A program made the position numbers and the translations under genes. DNA of 28,542 nucleotides from Firm-04 sp946413695. GTDB lineage: Bacteria; Bacillota; Clostridia; Oscillospirales; Ruminococcaceae. Every line of letters starts with the position of its first letter. Position 1 is the first letter of the stretch. Under the pieces are notes generated by a model. It had not been told where the DNA came from. It worked only from the letters and a program-made list of their open reading frames with translations, and did no database searches. The DNA lies in the NCBI GenBank assembly GCA_946413695.1, contig CAMKLV010000043.1, positions 1 through 28,542 on the forward strand, given 5' to 3'. Below are positions 1-7,270 of this stretch, one piece after another.

Positions 1-57
1 CTGCGGAGCGGGGTATCTTCCCTCATTATCAAATAGCATCCGCGAAGCGGATACTTC
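1..57. other. Intergenic stretch with small hairpin
   Basis: No gene is visible in the first 57 bases. A small inverted repeat, ATCCGC-gaa-GCGGAT, lies at about 38-52. A related hairpin with changed but still paired bases (GTCCGC-gga-GCGGAC) occurs near 7113-7128, so this is probably another short intergenic repeat. Confidence 0.4.
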
Positions 58-180
58 TTTTAAGCGGTATCGCATCACGTTGATTGGAAATGAGTTTTAC
101 AGTGTTGCTGCGCAAATTGTAGGCATCCATTTTATATATGGATAGAAAACCCGCTCCAATCAGCTGACTGGAGCGGGTTC
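58..180. repeat. Partial, inverted copy of intergenic element A (A3)
   Basis: Positions 58-120 align with the reverse complement of the right end of the element at 10283-10549. The shared blocks are a GGTATCGC-like terminal segment and then TTACAGTGTTGCTGCGCAAA at about 97-116. After this comes GGATAGAAAAC and a GC-rich terminator hairpin, the same order of modules as in the other copies. The far terminal repeat is not evident before the stop of the gene ending at 205, so this copy is probably degraded or truncated. Confidence 0.6.
141..179 (-). terminator. Rho-independent terminator of the small-protein operon
   Basis: An 11-bp stem (148-158 with 169-179, AACCCGCTCCA against its complement) reads on the minus strand into TTTTCTAT. 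It lies just past the stop of the gene at 205-453. The flanking GATAGAA motif is shared with the hairpins at 10385 and 22178. Confidence 0.8.
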
Positions 181-204
181 TGTTATGTATGATGTTCCGG
201 CGGA

Positions 205-453
205 TTACTCGTCCTTCTTGCCGCCGAGGATGCCGCCGAGTGCGTCCTTGATCTTGTCGCCGAGACCGCTGACGCCTTCCTTGCCGCCGATCGCTGCCTT
301 GACAGCGTCGATGATCTTCTCGAGCGAATCCTTATCAACTTCACCGACCAGACCCTTGACTGCGCCTGCCGGATCCTTCATGAACTTGTCCTTGAGATCG
401 CCGTCTTTTGTGACCTGTGCGATGATTTTTTCGATTTCTGCCTTAATGTCCAT
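205..453 (-). CDS. Small conserved-type helical protein, unknown function (82 aa)
   Basis: Unknown function. The ATG at 453 has a strong AAAGGAGG site 6-7 bases upstream. The protein is highly charged, without cysteine, signal peptide or membrane segment. The first 60 residues look helical. The segment DLKDKFMKDPAGAVKGLVG (residues about 19-37) resembles the 'DP-x-x-A-hydrophobic' signature of several small clostridial proteins and, loosely, of Nif11-type peptide leaders. The tail is glycine-rich (GLGDKIKDALGGILGG). It lies 32 bases after the DUF1508 gene and shares its promoter, followed by a terminator, so the two form an operon. The leader comparison is only a resemblance; no modification enzyme is nearby. 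Confidence 0.8.
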   Translation of the reverse strand: MDIKAEIEKIIAQVTKDGDLKDKFMKDPAGAVKGLVGEVDKDSLEKIIDAVKAAIGGKEGVSGLGDKIKDALGGILGGKKDE

Positions 454-485
454 TGGTAATTCCTCCTTTATTTACGGGAAAACAA

Positions 486-857
486 TTAGTCTTCCTGCAT
501 CACAACTTCAGAGTCGGCGTTCTTCTTGACGGACTCAATGCCGTTCATGCAGCCGGAGATCGCCTTGTAGCCTTCGCTGACGGCGATGATCTGTCCGTTT
601 GTCGCCTTGAGACGGAAACGGAACTCACCCTTTTTATCGGTATAGACCTCAAACTTCGGATGCTTCTGCTTCTCGAAGCCCTCCTCGGTCTGGTTCTCGA
701 TCGGAGCTGCCGGTGCATTGCGCTGCACGCTTGCGATGCCTGCACGGCATGCTTTCTCAGTCGTATAGACCTCGGAGGTAGCGATGACTTCGCCGTTTCC
801 GGCCTTGAGATCAAACTTGATGCCTGTCTTGGTTTTCTTAATCAGATATTTTCCCAT
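486..857 (-). CDS. Tandem DUF1508 (YegP-like) protein
   Basis: A 123-aa cytoplasmic protein made of two DUF1508/YegP-type domains. Repeat 1 is roughly residues 1-50 (GKYLIKK..GIKFDLKAGNG) and repeat 2 residues 65-115 (PKFEVYTDKKGEFRFRLKA). Each has the family pattern of an aromatic/basic strand, a K-A-x-N-G-x-x-I-A-x-S-E turn, and a later Gly-Ile-x-S-V-x-x-N segment. The biochemical role of the family is not settled. The ATG at 857 is preferred over an upstream in-frame ATG at 944 because it has AGGAGG 8-9 bases upstream and because 944 lies inside the -35 box of the promoter. First gene of an operon with the 82-aa protein. Confidence 0.9.
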   Translation of the reverse strand: MGKYLIKKTKTGIKFDLKAGNGEVIATSEVYTTEKACRAGIASVQRNAPAAPIENQTEEGFEKQKHPKFEVYTDKKGEFRFRLKATNGQIIAVSEGYKAISGCMNGIESVKKNADSEVVMQED

Positions 858-915
858 AATATATTCCTCCTGTTTCATGCAGTGATAGATTGCCGGTGTT
901 TCACCGATCAAGTTT

Positions 916-944
916 ATTATACACGAAACTGCACAGAAAGTCAA
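916..944 (-). promoter_or_regulatory. Sigma-A promoter for the DUF1508 operon
   Basis: On the minus strand, TTGACT (939-944), a 17-base spacer and TATAAT (916-921), about 60 bases upstream of the ATG at 857. It is close to consensus in both boxes and spacing. Confidence 0.85.
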
Positions 945-984
945 TATTATTTCAGTGATTTTTTACCGAAACACGAAAATTGTC

Positions 985-1032
985 CTTAAAAAATGAAGCA
1001 TCCCCGACCGTGAGAACGGAATCGGGGATGCT
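985..1032 (-). terminator. Rho-independent terminator after the patatin gene
   Basis: A GC-rich stem (AGCATCCCCGA at 997-1007 paired with 1022-1032) reads on the minus strand into TTCATTTTTT. It lies just beyond the stop of the gene at 1040-1903 and likely ends the trk-patatin transcript. Confidence 0.85.
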
Positions 1033-1039
1033 GTTTTGC

Positions 1040-1903
1040 TTATTCAAGACCTGCAAGATACTGCCGGAGCGCGGGCAGAACCGAAAGCCCTGTCTCTCTG
1101 CCGATGCGGTAGACCTCGCGCAGCTTGTCGGGATCATGCGTCAGGTGGCTGACGGGGAGCTTCTGCGGCGGACGGATCACGAATGCCGCACCGCTTTCCT
1201 CTGCCGCGCGGACATGCGCAAGCTGCCGGTTATAGATCACATGGCGTCGCTCCATTGCGCGGATGAGATTCGGGTATCTGCGGTAGACCCTGCGGACAAT
1301 CGGCATCGTGGAATTAGGCTGCTTTTCGTAGTCCGCGGGCTGTGTCAGTATGACGATGTTGCGGTCATAACCCTTATACTCAAAATACTTCAGCGGGATT
1401 GAATCCGAGATGCCGCCGTCGAGCAGATCATACTGTCCGGCGTGGACAATCTGCGAGCAGAGGGGCATGGAAGCGCAGGCACGCACCCATTCGAGCTCCT
1501 CGCGGTTGAGCAGGTCTTTGCATTGATGATACACCGCTTTGCCCGTATTGACGTCGGTGCAGGCGATATAAAACGGGACGCCGCCCTGCAGGAAGGTCTC
1601 GTTGTCGATCGGATCAAGCTGTTCCGGAATCGTGTGGTAGCAGAATTCCGCGCCGAAGATATCGCCTGTCAGAAGCAGCGAGGGAATGCTGCAGAATCGC
1701 GGATCCCTGATATAACGCAGACAGTAGCGCAGGGCTCTGCCCTTCTGTTTTGTGAGGAAATTGCAGCCGAAAGTCGCGCCGGCGGAAACGCCGATCACGC
1801 CCTCTGTTTTGATGCCCTCATCGAGGAACACATCGAGGATGCCTGCCGTGAACAGGCCGCGCAGCGCACCGCCCTCAAGCACCATGCCAAGCTTATGCTT
1901 CAT
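1040..1903 (-). CDS. Patatin-like phospholipase (YjjU/RssA-type)
   Basis: A 287-aa patatin-family serine hydrolase, expected to cleave acyl groups from lipids. The glycine-rich oxyanion loop is EGGALRG (residues 10-16), the nucleophile motif is GVSAG with Ser40, and the catalytic-dyad Asp162 lies in DGG (162-164), all in the usual order and spacing. There is no signal peptide, so it is probably cytoplasmic or membrane-peripheral. It begins 48 bases after trkH on the same strand with a GGAAACGGAG site and is followed by a terminator, so it is the likely last gene of the trk run. The natural substrate cannot be read from sequence; the closest character is that of bacterial YjjU-like patatins of about 280-300 aa. 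Confidence 0.9.
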   Translation of the reverse strand: MKHKLGMVLEGGALRGLFTAGILDVFLDEGIKTEGVIGVSAGATFGCNFLTKQKGRALRYCLRYIRDPRFCSIPSLLLTGDIFGAEFCYHTIPEQLDPIDNETFLQGGVPFYIACTDVNTGKAVYHQCKDLLNREELEWVRACASMPLCSQIVHAGQYDLLDGGISDSIPLKYFEYKGYDRNIVILTQPADYEKQPNSTMPIVRRVYRRYPNLIRAMERRHVIYNRQLAHVRAAEESGAAFVIRPPQKLPVSHLTHDPDKLREVYRIGRETGLSVLPALRQYLAGLE

Positions 1904-1951
1904 TGTTTTACTCCGTTTCCTGTGGATTTTGTTTCTGCGGGTGACAAGCGG

Positions 1952-3388
1952 TCATTTTTTCCATGTCGAGGGGGCAAGCAGCAGGACAATCGGGAACAGC
2001 TCCAGTCTGCCTGCGAGCATGTCAAAGATCAGCACGCATTTGGACGGCGTCGAGAACACATCGAAATTCGATGCGGGTCCGACGAGCTCCAGACCGGGAC
2101 CGATATTGTTGAGCGTTGCGACAACTGCCGTGAAATTCGTGGTCAGATCGAGATGATCGAGCGTCAGGATCAGCAGGCTGATGACATAGATCATGATGTA
2201 AACGGCGAAGTACACATGCACGGACTTGATGACATCCGCTTCGACCTGATGGCCGTCCATGCGGACTTTTTTCACCTGCCGCGGATGCGTCATGACGCGC
2301 AGTTCATTGGACATGTTGCGGAACAGGATGATGAACCGCGAGACCTTGATGCCGCCGCCCGTTGAGCCCGCACATGCGCCGACAAACATCAGCATGACGA
2401 GCAGCGTGCGCGAATAGACGGGGAACTGGTTGAAATCCACGGTGGCAAAGCCTGTCGAGGACAACAGCGAGCCGATCGTGAATGAGCTGTGCATCAGCGC
2501 TTCTCCGGTTCCGCCGAACATCGGCAGGTGGCGGACATCGAGCGTGATGGTCAGGATTGCGAACGCGATGATCCCGAGATAAACCTTGAGCTCATCGGTG
2601 AACGCATCCTTGAAGCGCTTGTGCAGCAGCAGGAAGTAGCATGTAAAGTTGACGCCGAACAGGAACATGAACACCGTGATCACATTGATGCAGAACGGTG
2701 TATAGGGCATGCCTGTGGGGTTGCAGGAGAAGCCGCCCGTTCCTGCCGTCGCAACGGAAATGTTGATCGCATCAAAGAGCGGCATGCCGCCGATCAGCAG
2801 CAGAATGAACTCTGCGACGGTCATGACAAAATAGATGATGTAAAGCAGCATCGCCGTCTGCCGGACACGCGGCACCAGCTTGCTGACGGAAGGCCCCGGG
2901 CTCTCCGCTTTCATCAGGTACATGTTCTGTCCGCCTGCGAGCGGCAGAATCGCCATGATGAACACGAGCACGCCCATGCCGCCGACCCAGTGCGTGAAGC
3001 TGCGCCACATCAGCATGCACTTCGGCACCGGTGCCAGATCGTGCAGGATGCTCGCGCCGGTTGTTGTGAAGCCCGAGACTGATTCAAACATCGCATCGAC
3101 GAACTTCGGGATTGTGCCGGAAATATAGAACGGCAGCGCGCCGAAAAAGCTGAGCACCAGCCAGCTCAGTGCGACAATGACAAAGCCGTCGCGCGCAAAG
3201 AGGTTTTTGTTCTTCGGCTTGAATCGCGTGATGATGATGCCGGTGAGCAGCAGCGCCGCTGCAAGAATCGCAAAGAGCAGCAGCTCCGGTTCGTGGTAGA
3301 CCGCTGCCGTCGCCGTCGGGACAGCCATGAAGCCGCCCTCGAAAATCAGCAGGATGCCGAGGATATAGATGGTCATGCGGATATTCAT
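1952..3388 (-). CDS. trkH: Trk/Ktr-type potassium uptake channel subunit TrkH
   Basis: A 478-aa integral membrane protein of the TrkH/KtrB superfamily that conducts K+ (or Na+/K+) across the cytoplasmic membrane. The four pore loops are visible with their filter glycines: SGFTTTGAS (G111), TAGTGGFS (about 216-221), SSTGFATVD (G313) and NNIGPGLE (G430). The conserved STGGGIKVSR segment follows at 342-351, and the C-terminal GRLELFPIVLLL motif is intact. Length is normal for TrkH. It begins 16 bases after the trkA stop with GGAGG upstream of the ATG, so it is translated from the same message as its regulatory partner. Confidence 0.95.
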   Translation of the reverse strand: MNIRMTIYILGILLIFEGGFMAVPTATAAVYHEPELLLFAILAAALLLTGIIITRFKPKNKNLFARDGFVIVALSWLVLSFFGALPFYISGTIPKFVDAMFESVSGFTTTGASILHDLAPVPKCMLMWRSFTHWVGGMGVLVFIMAILPLAGGQNMYLMKAESPGPSVSKLVPRVRQTAMLLYIIYFVMTVAEFILLLIGGMPLFDAINISVATAGTGGFSCNPTGMPYTPFCINVITVFMFLFGVNFTCYFLLLHKRFKDAFTDELKVYLGIIAFAILTITLDVRHLPMFGGTGEALMHSSFTIGSLLSSTGFATVDFNQFPVYSRTLLVMLMFVGACAGSTGGGIKVSRFIILFRNMSNELRVMTHPRQVKKVRMDGHQVEADVIKSVHVYFAVYIMIYVISLLILTLDHLDLTTNFTAVVATLNNIGPGLELVGPASNFDVFSTPSKCVLIFDMLAGRLELFPIVLLLAPSTWKK

Positions 3389-3404
3389 TGCGTTTCAGCC
3401 TCCG

Positions 3405-4760
3405 TCATTGCAGCAGATCGTTCATGTCATGCAGTCCCAGATGATTCGTCACAATGACGACAGAATCGCCCTGCTGGATCGTATCGCTGCCGCGCGGAAT
3501 CAGCACCTTGCCGTTCCGGACGATTGCGGCGACCAGCACGCCGTCGCGCAGTTTGAGCTGCATCAGCGGTGCGGCGGTCAGGGCGGAATCAGTCTTGACG
3601 ATGAACTCCGCCGCCTCGACCTTGCCCTTGATGATCTGATAGAGCGTTTCAAGGTTTGTGCCGATTGTCTTGTTCATCGCGCGGACATAGCGCACGATAA
3701 AGTCTGAGGTCAGGTTCTTCGGATAGATGATCGTATCGAGATCGAGGTGGTCAATGACTGAATCGAAGTCGATGCGGTTGATCTTGGTGACAACCTTTCC
3801 GCCGCTGACCGACTTTGCAAACAGCGAAAGCAGGATATTCTCCTCGTCGATGTTCGTCAGGGAGACGAATGCATCGGTTTTGTCGATGTTCTCCTGCATC
3901 AGCACTTCCTGATTGATCGCATCCGCGTGAATGACGTTGACATTCGAGAAGCGGTCGGAGAGCAGGTCGGCGCGTTCCTCGTCCTTTTCAATGACCGTGA
4001 TGCCGATGCCGTCCTTTTCGAGAATCTGGCAGAGATAATGTGTGATATCGCCGCCGCCCACGATCAGGACATCATCCACCGGCTTTGCCTTATAGTTGAT
4101 GCGTTTGAAGAAGTTGTATGCGCTCTTGGGGTCGGCGATGATCGAAATGACATCGCGCGCCTCAAAGCGGAAGTCGCCGTATGCGATGAACGCATCATCG
4201 TCACGCTCGATTGTGCAGACCAGCAAATCGCAGTGCAGCTTCGGCGCGATCTCACGCACCTGCATGCCGCAGAGCGGGGAATCCTCCGGCAGCTTGAACT
4301 TCAGCAGCTCAATCTTGCCCTTGACGAATGTATCAATCTTGATCGCCGAGGGGAAGCGCAGCACGCGCGCGATTTCTCCGGCAGCGGCAAACTCCGGATT
4401 GATCACCATTGCAAGTCCGAGCTCCTCCTTGAGGTAGCGGACATCCGCATTATACTGCGGACTGCGGACACGGGCGATTGTCTGGCAGCCGCCGGCTTTT
4501 TTCGCAATCAGGCAGCAGAGCAAATTCCGTTCATCCGAGCCGGTGACGGCAATCAGCAGATCCGCCTTTTTGATGCCTGCCTCCTCCAGAACAGCGCGCG
4601 TCGCACCGTTTCCGGCGACTTGCATGACGTCATAGCGCTCGGCGACATCGGTCGCGCGTGCGCCGTTGATATCGACAACGGTGATGTTGTTGCCCGGCTC
4701 ATTGAGCTGCTCTGTCAGCACTCTGCCGACTTTTCCGCAGCCCACAATGATAATATTCAA
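3405..4760 (-). CDS. trkA: Trk potassium transport regulatory subunit TrkA
   Basis: A 451-aa cytosolic regulator that assembles on TrkH and gates it in response to nucleotides. It has the duplicated TrkA architecture. RCK-N domain 1 starts at the N-terminus with the dinucleotide loop GCGKVG (residues 7-12) and the acidic residue ending strand 2 (VVDING). A TrkA-C domain follows around 140-210, then a second RCK-N with VGGGDITHYL (about 230) and a second TrkA-C at the C-terminus. The start is TTG at 4760: AGGAGG lies 11 bases upstream and no ATG or GTG fits better. It is preceded by a histidine phosphatase gene at a 46-base gap with no recognisable promoter. Confidence 0.95.
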   Translation of the reverse strand: MNIIIVGCGKVGRVLTEQLNEPGNNITVVDINGARATDVAERYDVMQVAGNGATRAVLEEAGIKKADLLIAVTGSDERNLLCCLIAKKAGGCQTIARVRSPQYNADVRYLKEELGLAMVINPEFAAAGEIARVLRFPSAIKIDTFVKGKIELLKFKLPEDSPLCGMQVREIAPKLHCDLLVCTIERDDDAFIAYGDFRFEARDVISIIADPKSAYNFFKRINYKAKPVDDVLIVGGGDITHYLCQILEKDGIGITVIEKDEERADLLSDRFSNVNVIHADAINQEVLMQENIDKTDAFVSLTNIDEENILLSLFAKSVSGGKVVTKINRIDFDSVIDHLDLDTIIYPKNLTSDFIVRYVRAMNKTIGTNLETLYQIIKGKVEAAEFIVKTDSALTAAPLMQLKLRDGVLVAAIVRNGKVLIPRGSDTIQQGDSVVIVTNHLGLHDMNDLLQ

Positions 4761-4806
4761 AACGCAAAAGTCCTCCTAAAACATTCTTTAGACGGGGGAA
4801 ACCGGT

Positions 4807-5538
4807 TCAGTCATGGCGTTCGGCTTGGTTGCCGAAGGTCTCGCAGAAGCGCGCCGAAAAGGACGGCTCGCGCCCTGCCGCATAGAGGTGACCGGTATCT
4901 CCGAAGGTGTTGATCCGGAAGGATGCGATGCCTACTCTGCGCTCCTCCGTCGATGCGACCGTGATCGCCGTCGGGGCGGCACAGAAGCCGTGCCACAGCA
5001 CCATCGGGGATGCCCCGATCAGGTGCGCAAGCATGACGCATTCCACGCCGAAGTGACAAAACAATACAATCGTATCCGTATTGGGACGCGCTGCGCGGTA
5101 ATAATTGCCTTCGCGGATATAGCCGTGCTGTTCGAGCAGCGCATCAAGCCCCTGATACACGCGCTGTGCTTCATCGCCGACGCCGTATTCGCGCATGACC
5201 GCCGTTTCCGCCCATTTGTCCTTGTCATAATAGGCGGGCTCGGCTGTCCAGCAGCCGGGGAGCCAGTCCCACGGCACGCGGACATCGCCGGTATCGGGAT
5301 GCAGGATCGGCGCGTGGAATTCGCGCAGCCACGGCAGCGTTTGTGCCTCACGCCCGAGCGCCTCCAGTGTATAGCGGGCGGTATCCTGCGCCCTGCCGAG
5401 CGGCGAGACATAAAACGCCGCGATATCCGGATGCGCTTTGAGCCGTTCAGCGGTACACTGCGCCTCGATTTTTCCGGTTTCGGTCAGGGTATCGTGTTCG
5501 TAGTCCGGATCGCCGTGCCGGACAATCATCAGCTTCAT
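4807..5538 (-). CDS. Histidine phosphatase (phosphoglycerate mutase-like) family protein
   Basis: A 243-aa protein of the histidine phosphatase superfamily. The N-terminal VRHGD (residues 6-10) carries the phospho-accepting His, YVSPLGRAQDTA (about 43-54) contains the second conserved Arg, and FCHFGVE supplies the late catalytic His in place of the more usual SHGG. The insert between these motifs is large and Trp/Tyr-rich, more like metabolite phosphatases than cofactor-dependent phosphoglycerate mutase; the substrate is unknown. It starts 3 bases after the stop of the 168-aa gene, with GGTGGTG overlapping that stop as ribosome site, so the two are translationally coupled. The trkA gene follows. 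Confidence 0.88.
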   Translation of the reverse strand: MKLMIVRHGDPDYEHDTLTETGKIEAQCTAERLKAHPDIAAFYVSPLGRAQDTARYTLEALGREAQTLPWLREFHAPILHPDTGDVRVPWDWLPGCWTAEPAYYDKDKWAETAVMREYGVGDEAQRVYQGLDALLEQHGYIREGNYYRAARPNTDTIVLFCHFGVECVMLAHLIGASPMVLWHGFCAAPTAITVASTEERRVGIASFRINTFGDTGHLYAAGREPSFSARFCETFGNQAERHD

Positions 5539-5541
5539 TGT

Positions 5542-6048
5542 TCACCACCAGTTTGTAAGCTCAAAATGCCATTCGTATTGCTCCGGATGCGCTTCATAAT
5601 CATCTGCATCCGCTTCGGTCATATGTTTCGGCGCATCGCTGGAGAAGCCCCAAGGCTGCGGCTGCAGTACATCAATGATAATGTTGTGCACCGCTTGTGC
5701 AAGAAACAGATTCTGCTGCTCTGTGAACAGCGGATGATCGGCGGGAACGGGATTTTCGAGCCACGCTTTTGTTTTCGCGTCATCCGGTGCAAGATCGCAG
5801 CGGCTCAGCAGATAGCGGTAGATCGGCAGGAGCGCATCAAACGGCACATCCATCCTGCCGGTGTTTTCATCATAAGAGGTTCCGCAGCAGCGGTTGAGCG
5901 TGTCGATCACGCCGTGCATAATGTCATGGTCACCCGACCAGAACACATGGAATTTCGGGCTCTCGCCCTTCAGCAATTTCGTATGCGTGACGGGTTTTCC
6001 GTCGGATTTCCGGCGAATCTCCGCCCACAAATCAAAATCCAGTCCCAT
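5542..6048 (-). CDS. Hypothetical protein (168 aa)
   Basis: I do not recognise a family. It is a soluble, acidic protein rich in Trp, His and Asp (for example FWSGDHDIMHGV and QPQPWGFSS), with no signal peptide or membrane segment. The start at 6048 has GAGGAGATGCA upstream. The stop overlaps the ribosome site of the histidine phosphatase gene, a tight coupling that suggests a shared process with it. Upstream there is only a weak AT-poor stretch and a large hairpin that closes off the dehydrogenase gene, so its promoter is not evident. It may encode a cytosolic accessory or toxin/immunity-like protein, but nothing in the sequence decides this. Confidence 0.8.
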   Translation of the reverse strand: MGLDFDLWAEIRRKSDGKPVTHTKLLKGESPKFHVFWSGDHDIMHGVIDTLNRCCGTSYDENTGRMDVPFDALLPIYRYLLSRCDLAPDDAKTKAWLENPVPADHPLFTEQQNLFLAQAVHNIIIDVLQPQPWGFSSDAPKHMTEADADDYEAHPEQYEWHFELTNWW

Positions 6049-6125
6049 TGCATCTCCTCGTTTTCTGCGGCGGCTTCTTTCGGGGTATTGTGTTCATACT
6101 TTGGGGGAGCGGGATGTATCTTTGA

Positions 6126-6168
6126 AGCACTGTGTGCTCCGGACGGGCTGCCGGAGCTGCACAGTGTT
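6126..6168 (-). terminator. Strong intergenic hairpin, probable terminator of the SDR gene
   Basis: CACTGTG plus GCTCCGG (6128-6142) pairs with CCGGAGC and CACAGTG (6151-6166), giving a long stem 12 bases past the dehydrogenase stop. The minus-strand downstream sequence is not U-rich, so termination efficiency is uncertain; it could also be a processing or stability structure. Confidence 0.5.
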
Positions 6169-6179
6169 CTGCATGTGAA

Positions 6180-6923
6180 TCAATAGGCGCTGCATTCCAT
6201 CGTTTCCGCCTTTGCGACGGCTTCTTCCAGCGTCATATCATAGAACAGACCTGCGGCGAAGATTCTGCCGGATTTCGGCTGCTCGATGAATGCGCCGACG
6301 ATCACGCCCGGAATTGCGCTTTCCGGTGCGTTCGGTGCGTTCGGACCGCCGAGGTCGGTTCTGCACCAGCCCGGATCGGTCAGGTTGATTGCGACGCCTG
6401 TCCCTGCGAGCTTGGAGCCGAGGTCGATCGTGACCTTATCAAGACCCGCCTTGCTCGCGGAATAACCTGCCTGCTCCGGTTCGAGCCGGATGCCGCTTGT
6501 CGTGTTGACAACTCTGCCGAATCCGCGCTCGATCATCTTCGGGATGAAGTGATAGCAGATCATCATCGGCGAGATCGTGTTGATCTGGAAGCTCGTGACA
6601 TAGTCGCTGACCGGTGTCTGCCAGTAGTCGGTGCGGTAGGCGATCTGTACGCCTGCGTTGTTGAGAATCACATCGACCGGCACGCCCATGGCGTCGATCT
6701 CCGCGATTGCGTGCTCGACGGATTTTGCATCGGCAAGGTCGCAGGCGGTTTCTTTGACCTGCACCTTCTCAGAAAGTGCCTTTGCGAGCGCCGCAGTGTG
6801 TGCGGTGTCGCGGCTGAGCAGGATCAGATTACATCCCTGCTCTGCGAGTGCCTGCGCAGCAAGCTTTCCGATGCCGCGGCTGGCACCGGTGATCAGTGCC
6901 CATTTACCTTTCAGGTTTAACAT
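6180..6923 (-). CDS. Short-chain dehydrogenase/reductase (SDR) family oxidoreductase
   Basis: A 247-aa classical SDR, an NAD(P)-dependent oxidoreductase. The cofactor loop TGASRGIG is at residues 13-20 and an Arg (LLSRD) follows strand 2, which favours NADPH. NNAG is near 90, the catalytic Ser lies in NTTSGIR and the YSASK active site (Tyr and Lys) near 155-159. A PGWCRTD segment follows, matching the usual PG-x-x-x-T. Length is typical. It is probably monocistronic: a consensus promoter lies upstream, a hairpin follows, and GGAGAGGG precedes the ATG. The substrate is not predictable; the SerTyrLys set is complete, so it should be active. Confidence 0.9.
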   Translation of the reverse strand: MLNLKGKWALITGASRGIGKLAAQALAEQGCNLILLSRDTAHTAALAKALSEKVQVKETACDLADAKSVEHAIAEIDAMGVPVDVILNNAGVQIAYRTDYWQTPVSDYVTSFQINTISPMMICYHFIPKMIERGFGRVVNTTSGIRLEPEQAGYSASKAGLDKVTIDLGSKLAGTGVAINLTDPGWCRTDLGGPNAPNAPESAIPGVIVGAFIEQPKSGRIFAAGLFYDMTLEEAVAKAETMECSAY

Positions 6924-6993
6924 ACTTTCCCTCTCCTTTTTTCAAGTTGCCCGTAGCCGGCAGCAGTCCGTAACACATACTGCCGTACATTAT

Positions 6994-7022
6994 ATCATAC
7001 CACAATCCCACTAAAATGTCAA
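6994..7022 (-). promoter_or_regulatory. Sigma-A promoter for the SDR gene
   Basis: On the minus strand, TTGACA (7017-7022), a 17-base spacer and TATGAT (6994-6999), with another TATAAT-like register beside it. It lies 71 bases upstream of the ATG at 6923. Confidence 0.85.
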
Positions 7023-7102
7023 CCGGGCAGTGCCCGGTTCCATCTGTCTACAGCTGCCGGAGAACCAGTCTGCTTTTCGAGCGACGGGCTGAGGAGATTC
7101 CA
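7021..7102. repeat. Intergenic repeat B, copy 1
   Basis: A hairpin (AACCGGGC-agt-GCCCGGTT) is followed by CCATCTGTCTACAG and, about 30 bases on, ACGGGCTGAGGA. The same order with a differently sequenced but still paired hairpin occurs at 13408-13490. Both copies lie between divergent genes, upstream of ABC transporter operons. From 7103 to 7170 the sequence is AT-rich with repeats of TTTCTCATTT and shows no gene. Confidence 0.6.
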
Positions 7103-7183
7103 TTTTCAAATTCGTCCGCGGAGCGGACACCGCAATTTCTCATTTCTAATTTCTCATTTGTAATTAACACATGTAGTTTCTGC

Positions 7184-7212
7184 TTGACTTTCGTTTGATA
7201 TTGTGCTAAAAT
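7184..7212 (+). promoter_or_regulatory. Sigma-A promoter of the amino-acid transporter operon
   Basis: TTGACT (7184-7189), a 17-base spacer and TAAAAT (7207-7212). The leader of about 50 bases contains CATATGTGAACGGCATATG (7229-7247), which has a repeated CATATG and might be an operator; this is only a suggestion. GGAAGGAG precedes the ATG at 7271. Confidence 0.8.
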
Positions 7213-7270
7213 GATACCATAACTATCATATGTGAACGGCATATGCTGACGGGAAGGAGTTAGATCACCA

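Noticed and set aside
185..529. 114-aa plus-strand frame over the 82-aa gene
   Set aside because: Ser/Pro/Leu-rich shadow; the minus-strand gene has a strong ribosome site, operon promoter and terminator.
1442..3082. Plus-strand open frames opposite trkH
   Set aside because: Their sequences lack any motif and they oppose a complete TrkH with all four pore loops.
4813..6186. 457-residue plus-strand open frame opposite the phosphatase and the 168-aa gene
   Set aside because: Cys/Arg/His-rich shadow frame. The minus strand shows recognisable phosphatase motifs and ribosome sites for both genes.
7213..7270. Possible riboswitch or T-box leader before the amino-acid transporter
   Set aside because: The leader is only about 50 bases, with no T-box motif, anti-terminator or terminator stem.
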